Source: a virus
Direction: 5' to 3' (one strand)
Length of the DNA stretch: 21,952 nucleotides
IMG/VR virus record: IMGVR_UViG_3300023281_000840
Coordinates: 1 to 21,952 of that record
Part shown: positions 1 to 5,032 of the stretch, piece by piece
How positions within the stretch are numbered: position 1 is the stretch's first letter
How the letters are laid out: each line of letters starts with the position of its first letter
Program-made: the position numbers and the translations under genes
Notes under the pieces: model-generated
What the model was told of the DNA's origin: nothing
Databases searched by the model: none
What the model saw: the letters and a program-made list of their open reading frames with translations, nothing else

Positions 1-84
1 CTGACGATGTCGATGATGGAAGCTCTGGAGTCTGGGAAGGCATGGGAGCAGATGATATCCTCCGAACTGACGCGCAACACCTAG
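1..84 (+). CDS. C-terminal end of a gene cut by the left edge (hypothetical)
   Basis: A reading frame open from base 1 ends at TAG 82-84. Its last residues read MMEALESGKAWEQMISSEL followed by TRNT, a normal-looking helical and polar protein end. Only about 27 codons are in the window, so no family can be assigned. The 42-818 frame overlaps its last 43 bases. The two could be separate overlapping genes, or parts of one gene split by an indel. Coding status rests on amino-acid composition only. Confidence 0.4.
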   Translation: MTMSMMEALESGKAWEQMISSELTRNT

Positions 85-818
85 CCAACCTGGCTGGCGT
101 CAGCGCCGATGAGATACAACGTGAGCTTGGGATAATTTCCCGCACAGCAGCCAGCGAGATCTTGCGCAATGAAGCCCAGCTGGAAGAGTCGGCTCGAGCC
201 GATGGCACCCTTGTCCGTGGGCGCCCGCCCGAGACCGCATACGCCAAAAGGAAAGAGGCCCGTAAATGGCAGACAACTGGGCAGAAGCCAACCATCAACA
301 CCGATGGCACCCCATCTCGTTCTACTTCCTCCCTAACGGAGACCAGGATAAGGAAAGTCCCGCACTTTGGGCTTGCTCCGGTTGCACGAGTAGAGGGGAC
401 CGTTGCCTCGCCACGGGCGTCGACGAATGGATGGTGTCTGAAGGCCGTCGAGCCAGCGCGCGCGCTACTGAAGTCACCAGAAAGGACCATGAACTTCATG
501 AGCAACGAACCAACAACCTTTGATATGGCACGTAACCCGGAGATGGATATCTTCGATGAGATGAAGGCTGAAGGACAGGACACCCCCACGTCCCCAGGTG
601 TTCCATCAACAACAGTTCGTGGAGATCGCTGGTACGATATCGAAACAGCCTACGATGATCTTGCACACGCATACCCTGTCACTGCTACCCCGATATCGAT
701 CGGTCGCCAAAGCATCGCCCTTGTACGTGCCATCGTCGCCATGAACATTGCCTACGGCCTACCATTCTCAGACATGTGGGATGAAGCCCACCAGGTTGCC
801 AAGGAATGTTGTCCCTGA
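42..818 (+). CDS. Hypothetical protein frame, 258 codons, probably two coding segments
   Basis: This frame is open from upstream of ATG 42 to TGA 816-818 but reads as two different proteins. Codons 15-75 (for example ADEIQRELGIISR, and RGRPPETAYAKRKEAR) and codons from about 153 onward look coding. The middle (about 266-488) is rich in Arg, Ser and Pro and looks like a shadow of the overlapping frame at 266-523. The 3' segment probably starts at ATG 498 (MSNEPTTFDMARNP), with GAAAGGA at 480-486 and an 11-base spacer, giving a 106-residue product 498-818; ATG 489 is too close to that site. The 5' segment would then lack its own stop, unless an indel near 262 puts it in frame with TAA 263-265. 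No family is recognised. The gene ends 30 bases before a strong terminator. Confidence 0.45.
   Translation: MGADDILRTDAQHLANLAGVSADEIQRELGIISRTAASEILRNEAQLEESARADGTLVRGRPPETAYAKRKEARKWQTTGQKPTINTDGTPSRSTSSLTETRIRKVPHFGLAPVARVEGTVASPRASTNGWCLKAVEPARALLKSPERTMNFMSNEPTTFDMARNPEMDIFDEMKAEGQDTPTSPGVPSTTVRGDRWYDIETAYDDLAHAYPVTATPISIGRQSIALVRAIVAMNIAYGLPFSDMWDEAHQVAKECCP
266..523 (+). CDS. Small putative zinc-binding protein nested in the 42-818 frame
   Basis: An 85-residue frame starts at ATG 266, directly after TAA 263-265, with AAAGGAAAGAGG at 247-258 as a good ribosome binding site. The sequence has features typical of small phage zinc proteins: HQHRWHP near the N-terminus, then WACSGC about 25 residues later, aromatic residues around them, and a polar helical tail. 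Codon choice favours G or C in third positions, as in the clear genes of the window, which the other frame does not do here. The His/Cys arrangement suggests a zinc ribbon or knuckle, but no family is recognised. It conflicts with a continuous 42-818 gene; the two interpretations exclude each other over this stretch. Confidence 0.5.
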   Translation: MADNWAEANHQHRWHPISFYFLPNGDQDKESPALWACSGCTSRGDRCLATGVDEWMVSEGRRASARATEVTRKDHELHEQRTNNL

Positions 819-848
819 CCCGCCTAGGATCAACGCTAGGCCTCGAAA

Positions 849-872
849 GGCCCCGGACCTGTGTCCGGGGCC
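849..872. terminator. Bidirectional hairpin terminator between convergent gene sets
   Basis: A perfect 10-bp GC-rich stem (GGCCCCGGAC / GTCCGGGGCC) closes a 4-base loop at 859-862. It lies between the rightward gene ending at 818 and the leftward gene ending at 893, where a shared terminator is expected. Downstream of the stem is ACTTTGT on the plus strand and TTTCG on the minus strand, so the T tract is weak on both sides. A 9-bp inverted repeat, ATCAACGCT at 829-837 and AGCGTTGAT at 895-903, encloses the hairpin. Confidence 0.75.
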
Positions 873-892
873 ACTTTGTACCTTGCAAGGGC

Positions 893-1561
893 TCAGCGTT
901 GATATTGAGCCCCGGTTCTGTGCGTAGGCCGGTCGTCTGGAGAGTGGTGTTCACGAGCGTCTTCCAAAGCGCCTGCCTCTAGGGACATGGGCGTCGTGGA
1001 GTTGGGATCGTTCATAGGGTCACGTCGGACAGACGGTGGAGTGGTCGGCTCACCAGGACATGTGCCCTGCTTGACGGACCCATAAATCTGGGGTGTCGCA
1101 TCCAGGTCCACCGCTAGATATCCATCGCAGTCGCTGCATATCCCGATCCAAGTCTCTGGCTCAGTGTCGGGCTCTAGCATAGGCACGGCATGGCCGTTGG
1201 CTTTAGCGGCCACCAGGGCGGTAGCCGCCGCTTTGCGAGAACGTTTTGGGCGCTCCAATTTATACCGGCGGCGCTGGCCTTCAGGGCTCACATAGCAGGG
1301 CTTACACATGCCGGAGGTATTGTCCGACCTCAGCTTGCGCGGGCACATGGTGCAGGTGGCGGCCATCCTCAGCCGCTTACCATTGGCGCTCACATTGCAG
1401 GCATGACACACATCCGTGCGATTGTCACTGCGCAGTTGTTTGCTACATAGTGTGCAGAATGTGCGTGTCACAACCTTGCGACGACTACACGACCAACAGA
1501 CCCCGCCCTTCGCCCTAGGGCCTCGCATCTGGATTGGACATAGTTTGCACTTTTTGCTCAT
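893..1561 (-). CDS. Multi-zinc-ribbon protein with tandem CxxC...CxxC units
   Basis: This 222-residue protein is the last gene of the leftward operon. The N-terminal 90 residues hold three zinc-ribbon-like units: C5/C8 with C22/C25, C36/C39 with C52/C55, and C70/C73 with C86/C89. Units two and three have the same spacing and share LRSDN after the first pair, so they look like an internal duplication. A basic linker (KRSRKAAA) follows, then another CxxC at 142/145 and a low-complexity Pro/Thr/Asp tail. Repeated ribbons of this kind usually bind DNA, RNA or protein; which one cannot be told here. The start ATG overlaps the stop of the upstream gene (ATGA at 1558-1561), so translation is probably coupled. 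The stop lies close to the bidirectional terminator. No named family is recognised. Confidence 0.8.
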   Translation of the reverse strand: MSKKCKLCPIQMRGPRAKGGVCWSCSRRKVVTRTFCTLCSKQLRSDNRTDVCHACNVSANGKRLRMAATCTMCPRKLRSDNTSGMCKPCYVSPEGQRRRYKLERPKRSRKAAATALVAAKANGHAVPMLEPDTEPETWIGICSDCDGYLAVDLDATPQIYGSVKQGTCPGEPTTPPSVRRDPMNDPNSTTPMSLEAGALEDAREHHSPDDRPTHRTGAQYQR

Positions 1562-1770
1562 CGTACACGCACCGGCACTTGCCGTTGAGTGTTGCCACGA
1601 CGCTCGGCTCGATTCGGGATGTACTTATCCTCCTGAACCTCAGCGCGCGCGTTCTCATATTTCTGGCTGAGCCAACTAGATCGAGGTCCACCATGCTGTG
1701 ATGACTCGAGTTTGCGTAGGAATTGTGTTGCGTGTTTAGTCGCACGCCTGCGCTGTGCGTTCTTACCCAC
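1558..1770 (-). CDS. Small basic hypothetical protein
   Basis: A 70-residue basic, polar protein (starts MGKNAQRRRATKHATQ) with a C-terminal PNRAERRG stretch, a short motif I associate with small phage proteins of unknown role. It starts with GTG at 1768-1770. GAAAGGA (reverse complement of 1777-1783) sits 6 bases upstream, and the start shares one base with the TAG stop of the preceding gene. The stop overlaps the next start by four bases. The GTG start is preferred because of the ribosome binding site and the overlap; an overlapping alternative frame from 1745 is a shadow. Its function is unknown; the high Arg/Lys content suggests nucleic-acid contact, as inference only. Confidence 0.7.
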   Translation of the reverse strand: MGKNAQRRRATKHATQFLRKLESSQHGGPRSSWLSQKYENARAEVQEDKYIPNRAERRGNTQRQVPVRVR

Positions 1771-1943
1771 TAGCGATCCTTTCGGCCCTTGCGGGCGCGC
1801 TTTAATATGGCGTTAAGGATATGTTGGGTACGTCTGTCGCCATGCATGCGCTTGTCATGCTCACGTACTAGACGCTTGCGCTCGCGATCAGCAGCCTTCA
1901 GCCGTACGATCGCGCGGGCTTCGTGCTCTTCTCTGAGGGTCAT
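1770..1943 (-). CDS. Short highly charged helical protein, 57 residues
   Basis: The product begins MTLREEHEARAIVRLKAADR and ends KRARKGRKDR. It is almost entirely charged, alternating acidic and basic residues, and is likely one long helix or short coiled coil. ATG 1943 overlaps the stop of the upstream 27-residue gene (ATGA 1940-1943), and the TAG stop shares its G with the GTG start of the downstream gene. That tight coupling on both sides is the main argument that so short a frame is real. It has no recognisable family. Confidence 0.7.
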   Translation of the reverse strand: MTLREEHEARAIVRLKAADRERKRLVREHDKRMHGDRRTQHILNAILKRARKGRKDR

Positions 1944-2023
1944 CGGCCATCACCGTATGCCTTCCCGATATAGAACGCGAGCATGAACCCCATGAACATC
2001 ACGATCATGGCCTCTGGTGTCAT
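1940..2023 (-). CDS. 27-residue single-helix membrane peptide
   Basis: The peptide reads MTPEAMIVMFMGFMLAFYIG and then a short polar tail KAYGDGR. About 17 consecutive hydrophobic residues form one predicted membrane helix, with the charged tail probably cytoplasmic by the positive-inside rule. GGAGG sits just upstream of ATG 2023, and the gene is locked between neighbours by ATGA overlaps at both ends (2020-2023 and 1940-1943). Very small membrane peptides in phage early operons may act on host membrane proteins or in superinfection control, but nothing here specifies a target. It could alternatively be a short leader peptide serving only to couple translation. Confidence 0.6.
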   Translation of the reverse strand: MTPEAMIVMFMGFMLAFYIGKAYGDGR

Positions 2024-2241
2024 CGGTCCTCCAGGTGCTGCAGTAGGTTAAGGTCGTCCAGTAGCGCGATGATACGGTCAGACTTTTCATAGTACGGTGC
2101 AATCGGGTCTAGCAGGATAGTTTCGATGTCTTCCTGCAAGTCGTCTATCGGACTAAGATCGGGATCGGGATCGGGTGGCGCGAATGCTTCGTCGTACATC
2201 CTATCGATCGGGTCTAGACTGATGTTATCGTCCATTACCAT
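2020..2241 (-). CDS. Small acidic hypothetical protein
   Basis: A strongly acidic protein of about 73 residues (MVMDDNISLDPIDRMYDEAF at the start), with a Pro/Asp segment (APPDPDPDLSP) and a C-terminal amphipathic helix ending LNLLQHLEDR. Two starts are possible. ATG 2241 has AGGA nine bases upstream. ATG 2235 forms a TAATG overlap with the upstream stop and would give 71 residues. The stop overlaps the next start (ATGA). Small acidic phage proteins can be DNA mimics or inhibitors of host proteins, but nothing beyond composition supports that here. Confidence 0.7.
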   Translation of the reverse strand: MVMDDNISLDPIDRMYDEAFAPPDPDPDLSPIDDLQEDIETILLDPIAPYYEKSDRIIALLDDLNLLQHLEDR

Positions 2242-2516
2242 GTCGCTCGATCCTGCTGGCACGTCTGGCACCACTTGTAGTGACCCGGATCGCGCGGGTA
2301 GTGTGGCACCTGTCGCAGAGTAGTCTGATGCTCGCCGGCGATTACCCTACGAGCGTGCTTGCGCGCTGTGACTAGCGCCCTAGCGCGCGCGTTAGCCCAT
2401 GGGGGCAAACGGTGTCCAATGACGCGCCCACACTCGAGACATTCATAGCCTGCTTCAGAGACCAGTACAGGATCGGGATTTGCGCAGCATCGCTCCGCGT
2501 GTTCAGTAACGTTCAT
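2235..2516 (-). CDS. Small zinc-ribbon-like hypothetical protein
   Basis: A 93-residue protein starting MNVTEHAERCCANPDP. Two Cys pairs lie near the N-terminus (C10/C11 and C26/C29 in YECLECGRVIG), like a zinc ribbon. A second cluster lies near the C-terminus (H79, then WCQTC at 82-86). The middle is basic (ARKHARRVIA). The open frame extends upstream to 2567, but ATG 2516 is chosen because it overlaps the upstream stop by four bases (ATGA 2513-2516), the pattern used throughout this operon. No family is recognised; zinc binding is inferred from Cys/His spacing. Confidence 0.75.
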   Translation of the reverse strand: MNVTEHAERCCANPDPVLVSEAGYECLECGRVIGHRLPPWANARARALVTARKHARRVIAGEHQTTLRQVPHYPRDPGHYKWCQTCQQDRATW

Positions 2517-2719
2517 TCTGTCATATCCTTTAGTGGTAGCATGCCTGCCTTGGCGCGCTCGGTCCATGATTGCGGCCGTAGTTCGTTATCGGTGGTGCGC
2601 GCGTCCATGAGCCGCTGTGTCAGCGTTAATTGCACCCTAGTGTCGCGCGTACGTTTGGATCGATCCCAGGCATAACGCCTATCGTCGTCGCGTGGTCGTA
2701 CGTACGTACCGTGTGTCAT
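2513..2719 (-). CDS. Small basic hypothetical protein
   Basis: A 68-residue protein rich in Arg, Asp and Thr (starts MTHGTYVRPRDDDRRYAW). It has no cysteine pair, signal peptide or membrane segment. ATG 2719 overlaps the upstream stop (ATGA 2716-2719) and the stop overlaps the downstream start. The overlaps and its consistent place in the operon are the evidence for coding. Its function is unknown. Confidence 0.7.
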   Translation of the reverse strand: MTHGTYVRPRDDDRRYAWDRSKRTRDTRVQLTLTQRLMDARTTDNELRPQSWTERAKAGMLPLKDMTE

Positions 2720-3036
2720 GATACGACTTTGACCACGATACCGTCACGAACCTCGACCTGAGCGTACCATGTATGCGGCTTGGGATAGTGCGGTCCCTCG
2801 ATTGTTTCACGGCCATTAGTCTTGGGCGGGAATGGACCTGGTGAGAATACCATAACATTGTGACCTGCGTTGACTGCTTCTTTTAGCAGCTTCTTAGTCT
2901 TAAAGTTAGGGTCAACGTACATTACTTGTGCCTCTGCTACGGTGGTTCCATGGATGATACCACGGCCCTGGCATCGTCGTTGTGACGGCGCCAGAGTCGG
3001 TGTATGATCCCTTACGTTTGTGCCTCGATCGCGCAT
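2716..3036 (-). CDS. Conserved-looking small phage protein of unknown function
   Basis: Up to 106 residues. The convincing part starts near residue 28 (IIHGTTVAEAQVMYVDPNF). It includes KTKKLLKEAVNAG, VFSPGPFPPKTNG, and a C-terminal beta segment PKPHTWYAQVEVRDG. That pattern of a short helix, a Pro-rich loop and terminal strands is one I associate with small proteins of actinobacterial phages, without a known role. The annotated ATG 3036 overlaps the upstream gene by 25 bases, more than other junctions here. A later start is therefore possible, but no better in-frame ribosome binding site is obvious. The stop forms an ATGA overlap with the next gene. Confidence 0.75.
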   Translation of the reverse strand: MRDRGTNVRDHTPTLAPSQRRCQGRGIIHGTTVAEAQVMYVDPNFKTKKLLKEAVNAGHNVMVFSPGPFPPKTNGRETIEGPHYPKPHTWYAQVEVRDGIVVKVVS

Positions 3037-3686
3037 GTCATAGCCTCAGCAGCCCTACGCTTTTGCGTGCCGTGGACGGGGAATACGATTGTAGATTGGC
3101 GCTGTCTCGCGCATAGTCCACAATCAACACACTGTATACCATGAGTGACGTTAGGACACATCACAGCCTTAGTGCCGTGGAGATCATCGCCGTGCGTGAT
3201 ATCGCCCACGATCACGGTAGACCAACCCAGCGCGCGCGCATGCGCGACATCATCGGCAGTGTCGCACGACGCTTGGGGCCGCGCGGAGTCTATGAATAGC
3301 GCGGAGTCGATCGTACGCCATGCGTGCGTATACGATAGAATCTGGATGCCGCGGCTAGCGGCATCGTTTAGTGCCGATACATACGCTAGGTCAACGGCGC
3401 CGTTTACGTCTAGGTAATCACCGACTACGTTTGCGCGTATCATCGCGCCCGACTGCACTTTGTCGAGCGCCGAGCGTAGGCTAGCGTAGTCGCTCACCTC
3501 ATTTCCGCGCGCGGCATGGCCGAATGGTTTGGCTGATCCACCTGGTCCGTTGTTCTCACCGTAACATCCTGCATTCATGAGTGGGCAGGTGGGCGGGCAG
3601 GTATCTTGGGTTCGATACAGCGCAAGCGCCACGCGCCCGGTCTTACGGTTCGCGGACTTAGTGACTGTCAGCATGCGCGCAGTCAT
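3012..3686 (-). CDS. DUF7227/GP88-like conserved phage protein
   Basis: A 224-residue protein matching the pattern of a phage family of unknown function (DUF7227-like; also related in style to mycobacteriophage Gp88). Visible landmarks are N13-K15TG, the cysteine set C30, C34 and C41 in TCPPTCPLMNAGCYG, RANVVGDYLD at 84-93, ILSYTHAWR around 116-124, ASCDTADDVAHA around C141, a second cysteine set C177, C186, C189 and C192, and VFPVHG near 191-196. The two Cys clusters could hold zinc or an iron-sulfur cluster, which the sequence cannot decide. Length is as expected for the family. The start ATG overlaps the upstream stop by four bases. The biochemical role is unknown to me. Confidence 0.88.
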   Translation of the reverse strand: MTARMLTVTKSANRKTGRVALALYRTQDTCPPTCPLMNAGCYGENNGPGGSAKPFGHAARGNEVSDYASLRSALDKVQSGAMIRANVVGDYLDVNGAVDLAYVSALNDAASRGIQILSYTHAWRTIDSALFIDSARPQASCDTADDVAHARALGWSTVIVGDITHGDDLHGTKAVMCPNVTHGIQCVDCGLCARQRQSTIVFPVHGTQKRRAAEAMTCAIEAQT

Positions 3687-3991
3687 TCTGAAAAGTCCAC
3701 AGCGTACGTGTAGCCGCGTTCATCAGCCGACTCACCATAAAGGACCAGGCTAGGGACTTTGTTTGTCCACGGGCGTCCTGCATCGTTCACGCGCATACGC
3801 GCGGCGTAGTTCCACTTGTCTAGCGCTACTTGGTAGGCTCGCGCGTGGTTTTCCTCAGACGACAGTTCGGATAGATAGCCCAGCGTGGCCTTGATCTCCT
3901 GGCCATGGACTCGCGCAGCGATGCGCGACCCTTTGGTATCGGTTGGGCCAATATACTTTGTTGAGATCATGACAGTGTATCGTTTTTCCAT
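3683..3991 (-). CDS. Hypothetical protein, 102 residues
   Basis: A soluble mixed alpha/beta protein (MEKRYTVMISTKYIGPTDTK at the start, YTYAVDFSE at the end). Its middle helix is rich in Ala and aromatic residues (YQVALDKWNYAARM). It has no cysteine cluster. AAGAAAGGATCG lies upstream, with GAAAGGA at 3999-4005 and a 7-base spacer, one of the best ribosome binding sites in the window. It overlaps the DUF7227-like gene by four bases (ATGA 3683-3686), so the two are probably made together. No function can be inferred. Confidence 0.8.
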   Translation of the reverse strand: MEKRYTVMISTKYIGPTDTKGSRIAARVHGQEIKATLGYLSELSSEENHARAYQVALDKWNYAARMRVNDAGRPWTNKVPSLVLYGESADERGYTYAVDFSE

Positions 3992-4044
3992 TGTTCGATC
4001 CTTTCTTCGCTGTGCCTGCTGGCCCTAGCGTCGGTTGGGACTCT

Positions 4045-4314
4045 CTACGCTTCCGGGCAGTAACTGCGCCAATGCCGCAGCCATTCGGTGCCGGTCCAGA
4101 CACGCTCGATCCCGCAGTGGCGGCATGTCCGCGCCTTCACTGGCCCAAGAGTTAACGTCCGCTCGCCATCAGTGTTGCCGTCTGTGCGTTCGGAGACTGC
4201 ATCTGTCTTGGGACAATCAGGATGTCGAGGAGTTGTGTCGTCGCATCGACCCCAACCGTATAGCACATGTCGCCCGTTCCCTACAGGGTGGCGTTTACAA
4301 TTGTTCGTAGTCAT
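4045..4314 (-). CDS. Small Cys/His-rich putative zinc protein
   Basis: An 89-residue protein from ATG 4314. The frame is open up to 4386, but ATG 4314 is preferred: it is preceded by AAGAAAGG and CAGGAACC, and the whole initiation region is nearly identical to that of the upstream gene at 4740. Cysteines and histidines occur in two sets: C6, H9, C24, H31, C34 in the first third, and C64, C67, H81, C86 at the C-terminus (ARTCRHCGIERVW ... HWRSYC). The second set looks like a small zinc finger. The middle is Thr/Asp/Glu-rich and probably disordered. No family is recognised. Confidence 0.7.
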   Translation of the reverse strand: MTTNNCKRHPVGNGRHVLYGWGRCDDTTPRHPDCPKTDAVSERTDGNTDGERTLTLGPVKARTCRHCGIERVWTGTEWLRHWRSYCPEA

Positions 4315-4322
4315 GGTTCCTG
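4302..4322 (-). promoter_or_regulatory. Duplicated translation-initiation element, copy 2
   Basis: Read on the minus strand, the 21 bases from CAGGAACC through the ATG and the next ten bases match 4728-4748 at 20 of 21 positions. The only difference is A or G directly after the ATG. The element spans the ribosome binding region and the first codons (Met-Thr/Ala-Thr-Asn). The proteins diverge after that. Confidence 0.6.
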
Positions 4323-4431
4323 CCTTTCTTGAGTTGTTCCGCGATGGTACGCGGACCGTGGCATCGTTACGTAGTTGATCGTTCATCGGTGTGATCTCGC
4401 GCTTGCAGACCAGCCATGTGCTGCTGTCGCC

Positions 4432-4740
4432 TCACTCAACGTCTGGCCATCCTTCCGCTAGCTCACAACCCATGTAGCAGTCGTTGCATTGCTTGGCCTT
4501 GGGGTGCGTGTGGCCGCACCACCAGCAGGAGGCCAACGAGTCCCTCCCGCGCGTGTCGTCCCGAGCCTCTCGCGCTATCCCCTTGTCATCAACGACGATC
4601 GGTGGCGGCACCTCCCCGGCGTGGGCATACATCCGACGCCGTCGGTCGAGCCAGCCCTCACTGATGTAGCCGCCGTACCTGTCGGTGGTCTCGTCGAACG
4701 TCTGGCGCCCTGCGATACCCTTGGGTGTGTTCGTAGCCAT
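4432..4740 (-). CDS. First clear gene of the leftward operon: Cys-rich putative zinc protein
   Basis: A 102-residue protein from ATG 4740 (MATNTPKGIAGRQTF). AGGAGAACAGGA lies upstream; the longer open frame to 4809 has no ribosome binding site. The N-terminal half contains a charged segment (LDRRRRMYAH) and VPPPIVVDD. The C-terminus has a compact cluster C72, C75, H77, H79, C85, C88, C92 (CWWCGHTHPKAKQCNDCYMG) that could hold one or two zinc ions. It is the first confidently coding gene leftward from the divergent control region, so its promoter should lie in 4741-5000. I could not recognise a convincing -35/-10 pair. Function unknown. Confidence 0.75.
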   Translation of the reverse strand: MATNTPKGIAGRQTFDETTDRYGGYISEGWLDRRRRMYAHAGEVPPPIVVDDKGIAREARDDTRGRDSLASCWWCGHTHPKAKQCNDCYMGCELAEGWPDVE

Positions 4741-4748
4741 GGTTCCTG
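4728..4748 (-). promoter_or_regulatory. Duplicated translation-initiation element, copy 1
   Basis: This is the partner of 4302-4322. On the minus strand it reads CAGGAACC-ATG-GCTACGAACA, 20 of 21 bases identical to the other copy. It covers the ribosome binding region and start of the operon's first clear gene. It may mark a shared post-transcriptional control site, or a duplicated gene start. Confidence 0.6.
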
Positions 4749-4846
4749 TTCTCCTAGTGCGGCGGGTAGGCTGCAAGTCTAGTCCCGATACCATGCTAGA
4801 GTATGACAATCCGTTCTAATTGTGTTCTATTCGATAGGTAACCTTC

Positions 4847-4880
4847 GTCTAGATTGTTGTCTAGATTGTTGTTTAGATTA
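4847..4880. repeat. 12-bp tandem repeat, nearly three copies
   Basis: The units are GTCTAGATTGTT (4847-4858), an exact second copy (4859-4870), and a degenerate third copy GTTTAGATTA (4871-4880). Each contains TCTAGA or TTTAGA. The repeats lie about 110 bases upstream of the first leftward gene, where iterated regulator-binding sites or iterons would fit. Confidence 0.7.
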
Positions 4881-5014
4881 GGGTACCGCCGGCGACGGGG
4901 ACTGGGACGTCCAGGTACAGCCTGTCTCTTTCCCCATTGTCCACCTCGAAGGGTTGTCCCCACTCTCGGGCATATCGGTCTATCCATATGAGAAGAAACT
5001 ACTTGCGATTAATA

Positions 5015-5032
5015 CTATATCATATGATATAG
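5015..5032. promoter_or_regulatory. 18-bp perfect palindrome, candidate operator
   Basis: CTATATCATATGATATAG is an exact dyad with no spacer, centred between 5023 and 5024, in an AT-rich part of the divergent intergenic region. A two-fold site of this length is typical for a homodimeric HTH repressor. The AT-rich core could also overlap promoter -10 elements on either strand. No repressor gene is visible in the window, so the binding protein would lie elsewhere or be a host factor. Confidence 0.5.

Noticed and set aside
4367-4435. 22-codon GTG frame overlapping the stop of the 4432-4740 gene
   Set aside because: GTGA overlap is suggestive, but the peptide is very short, has no recognisable pattern and does not touch the next gene start.
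4796-4987. 63-codon minus-strand frame ahead of the leftward operon
   Set aside because: Part of it is translation of the 12-bp tandem repeat (NNLDNNLD) and the start lacks a ribosome binding site; the good GAGGTG upstream of an ATG near 4937 is out of frame.
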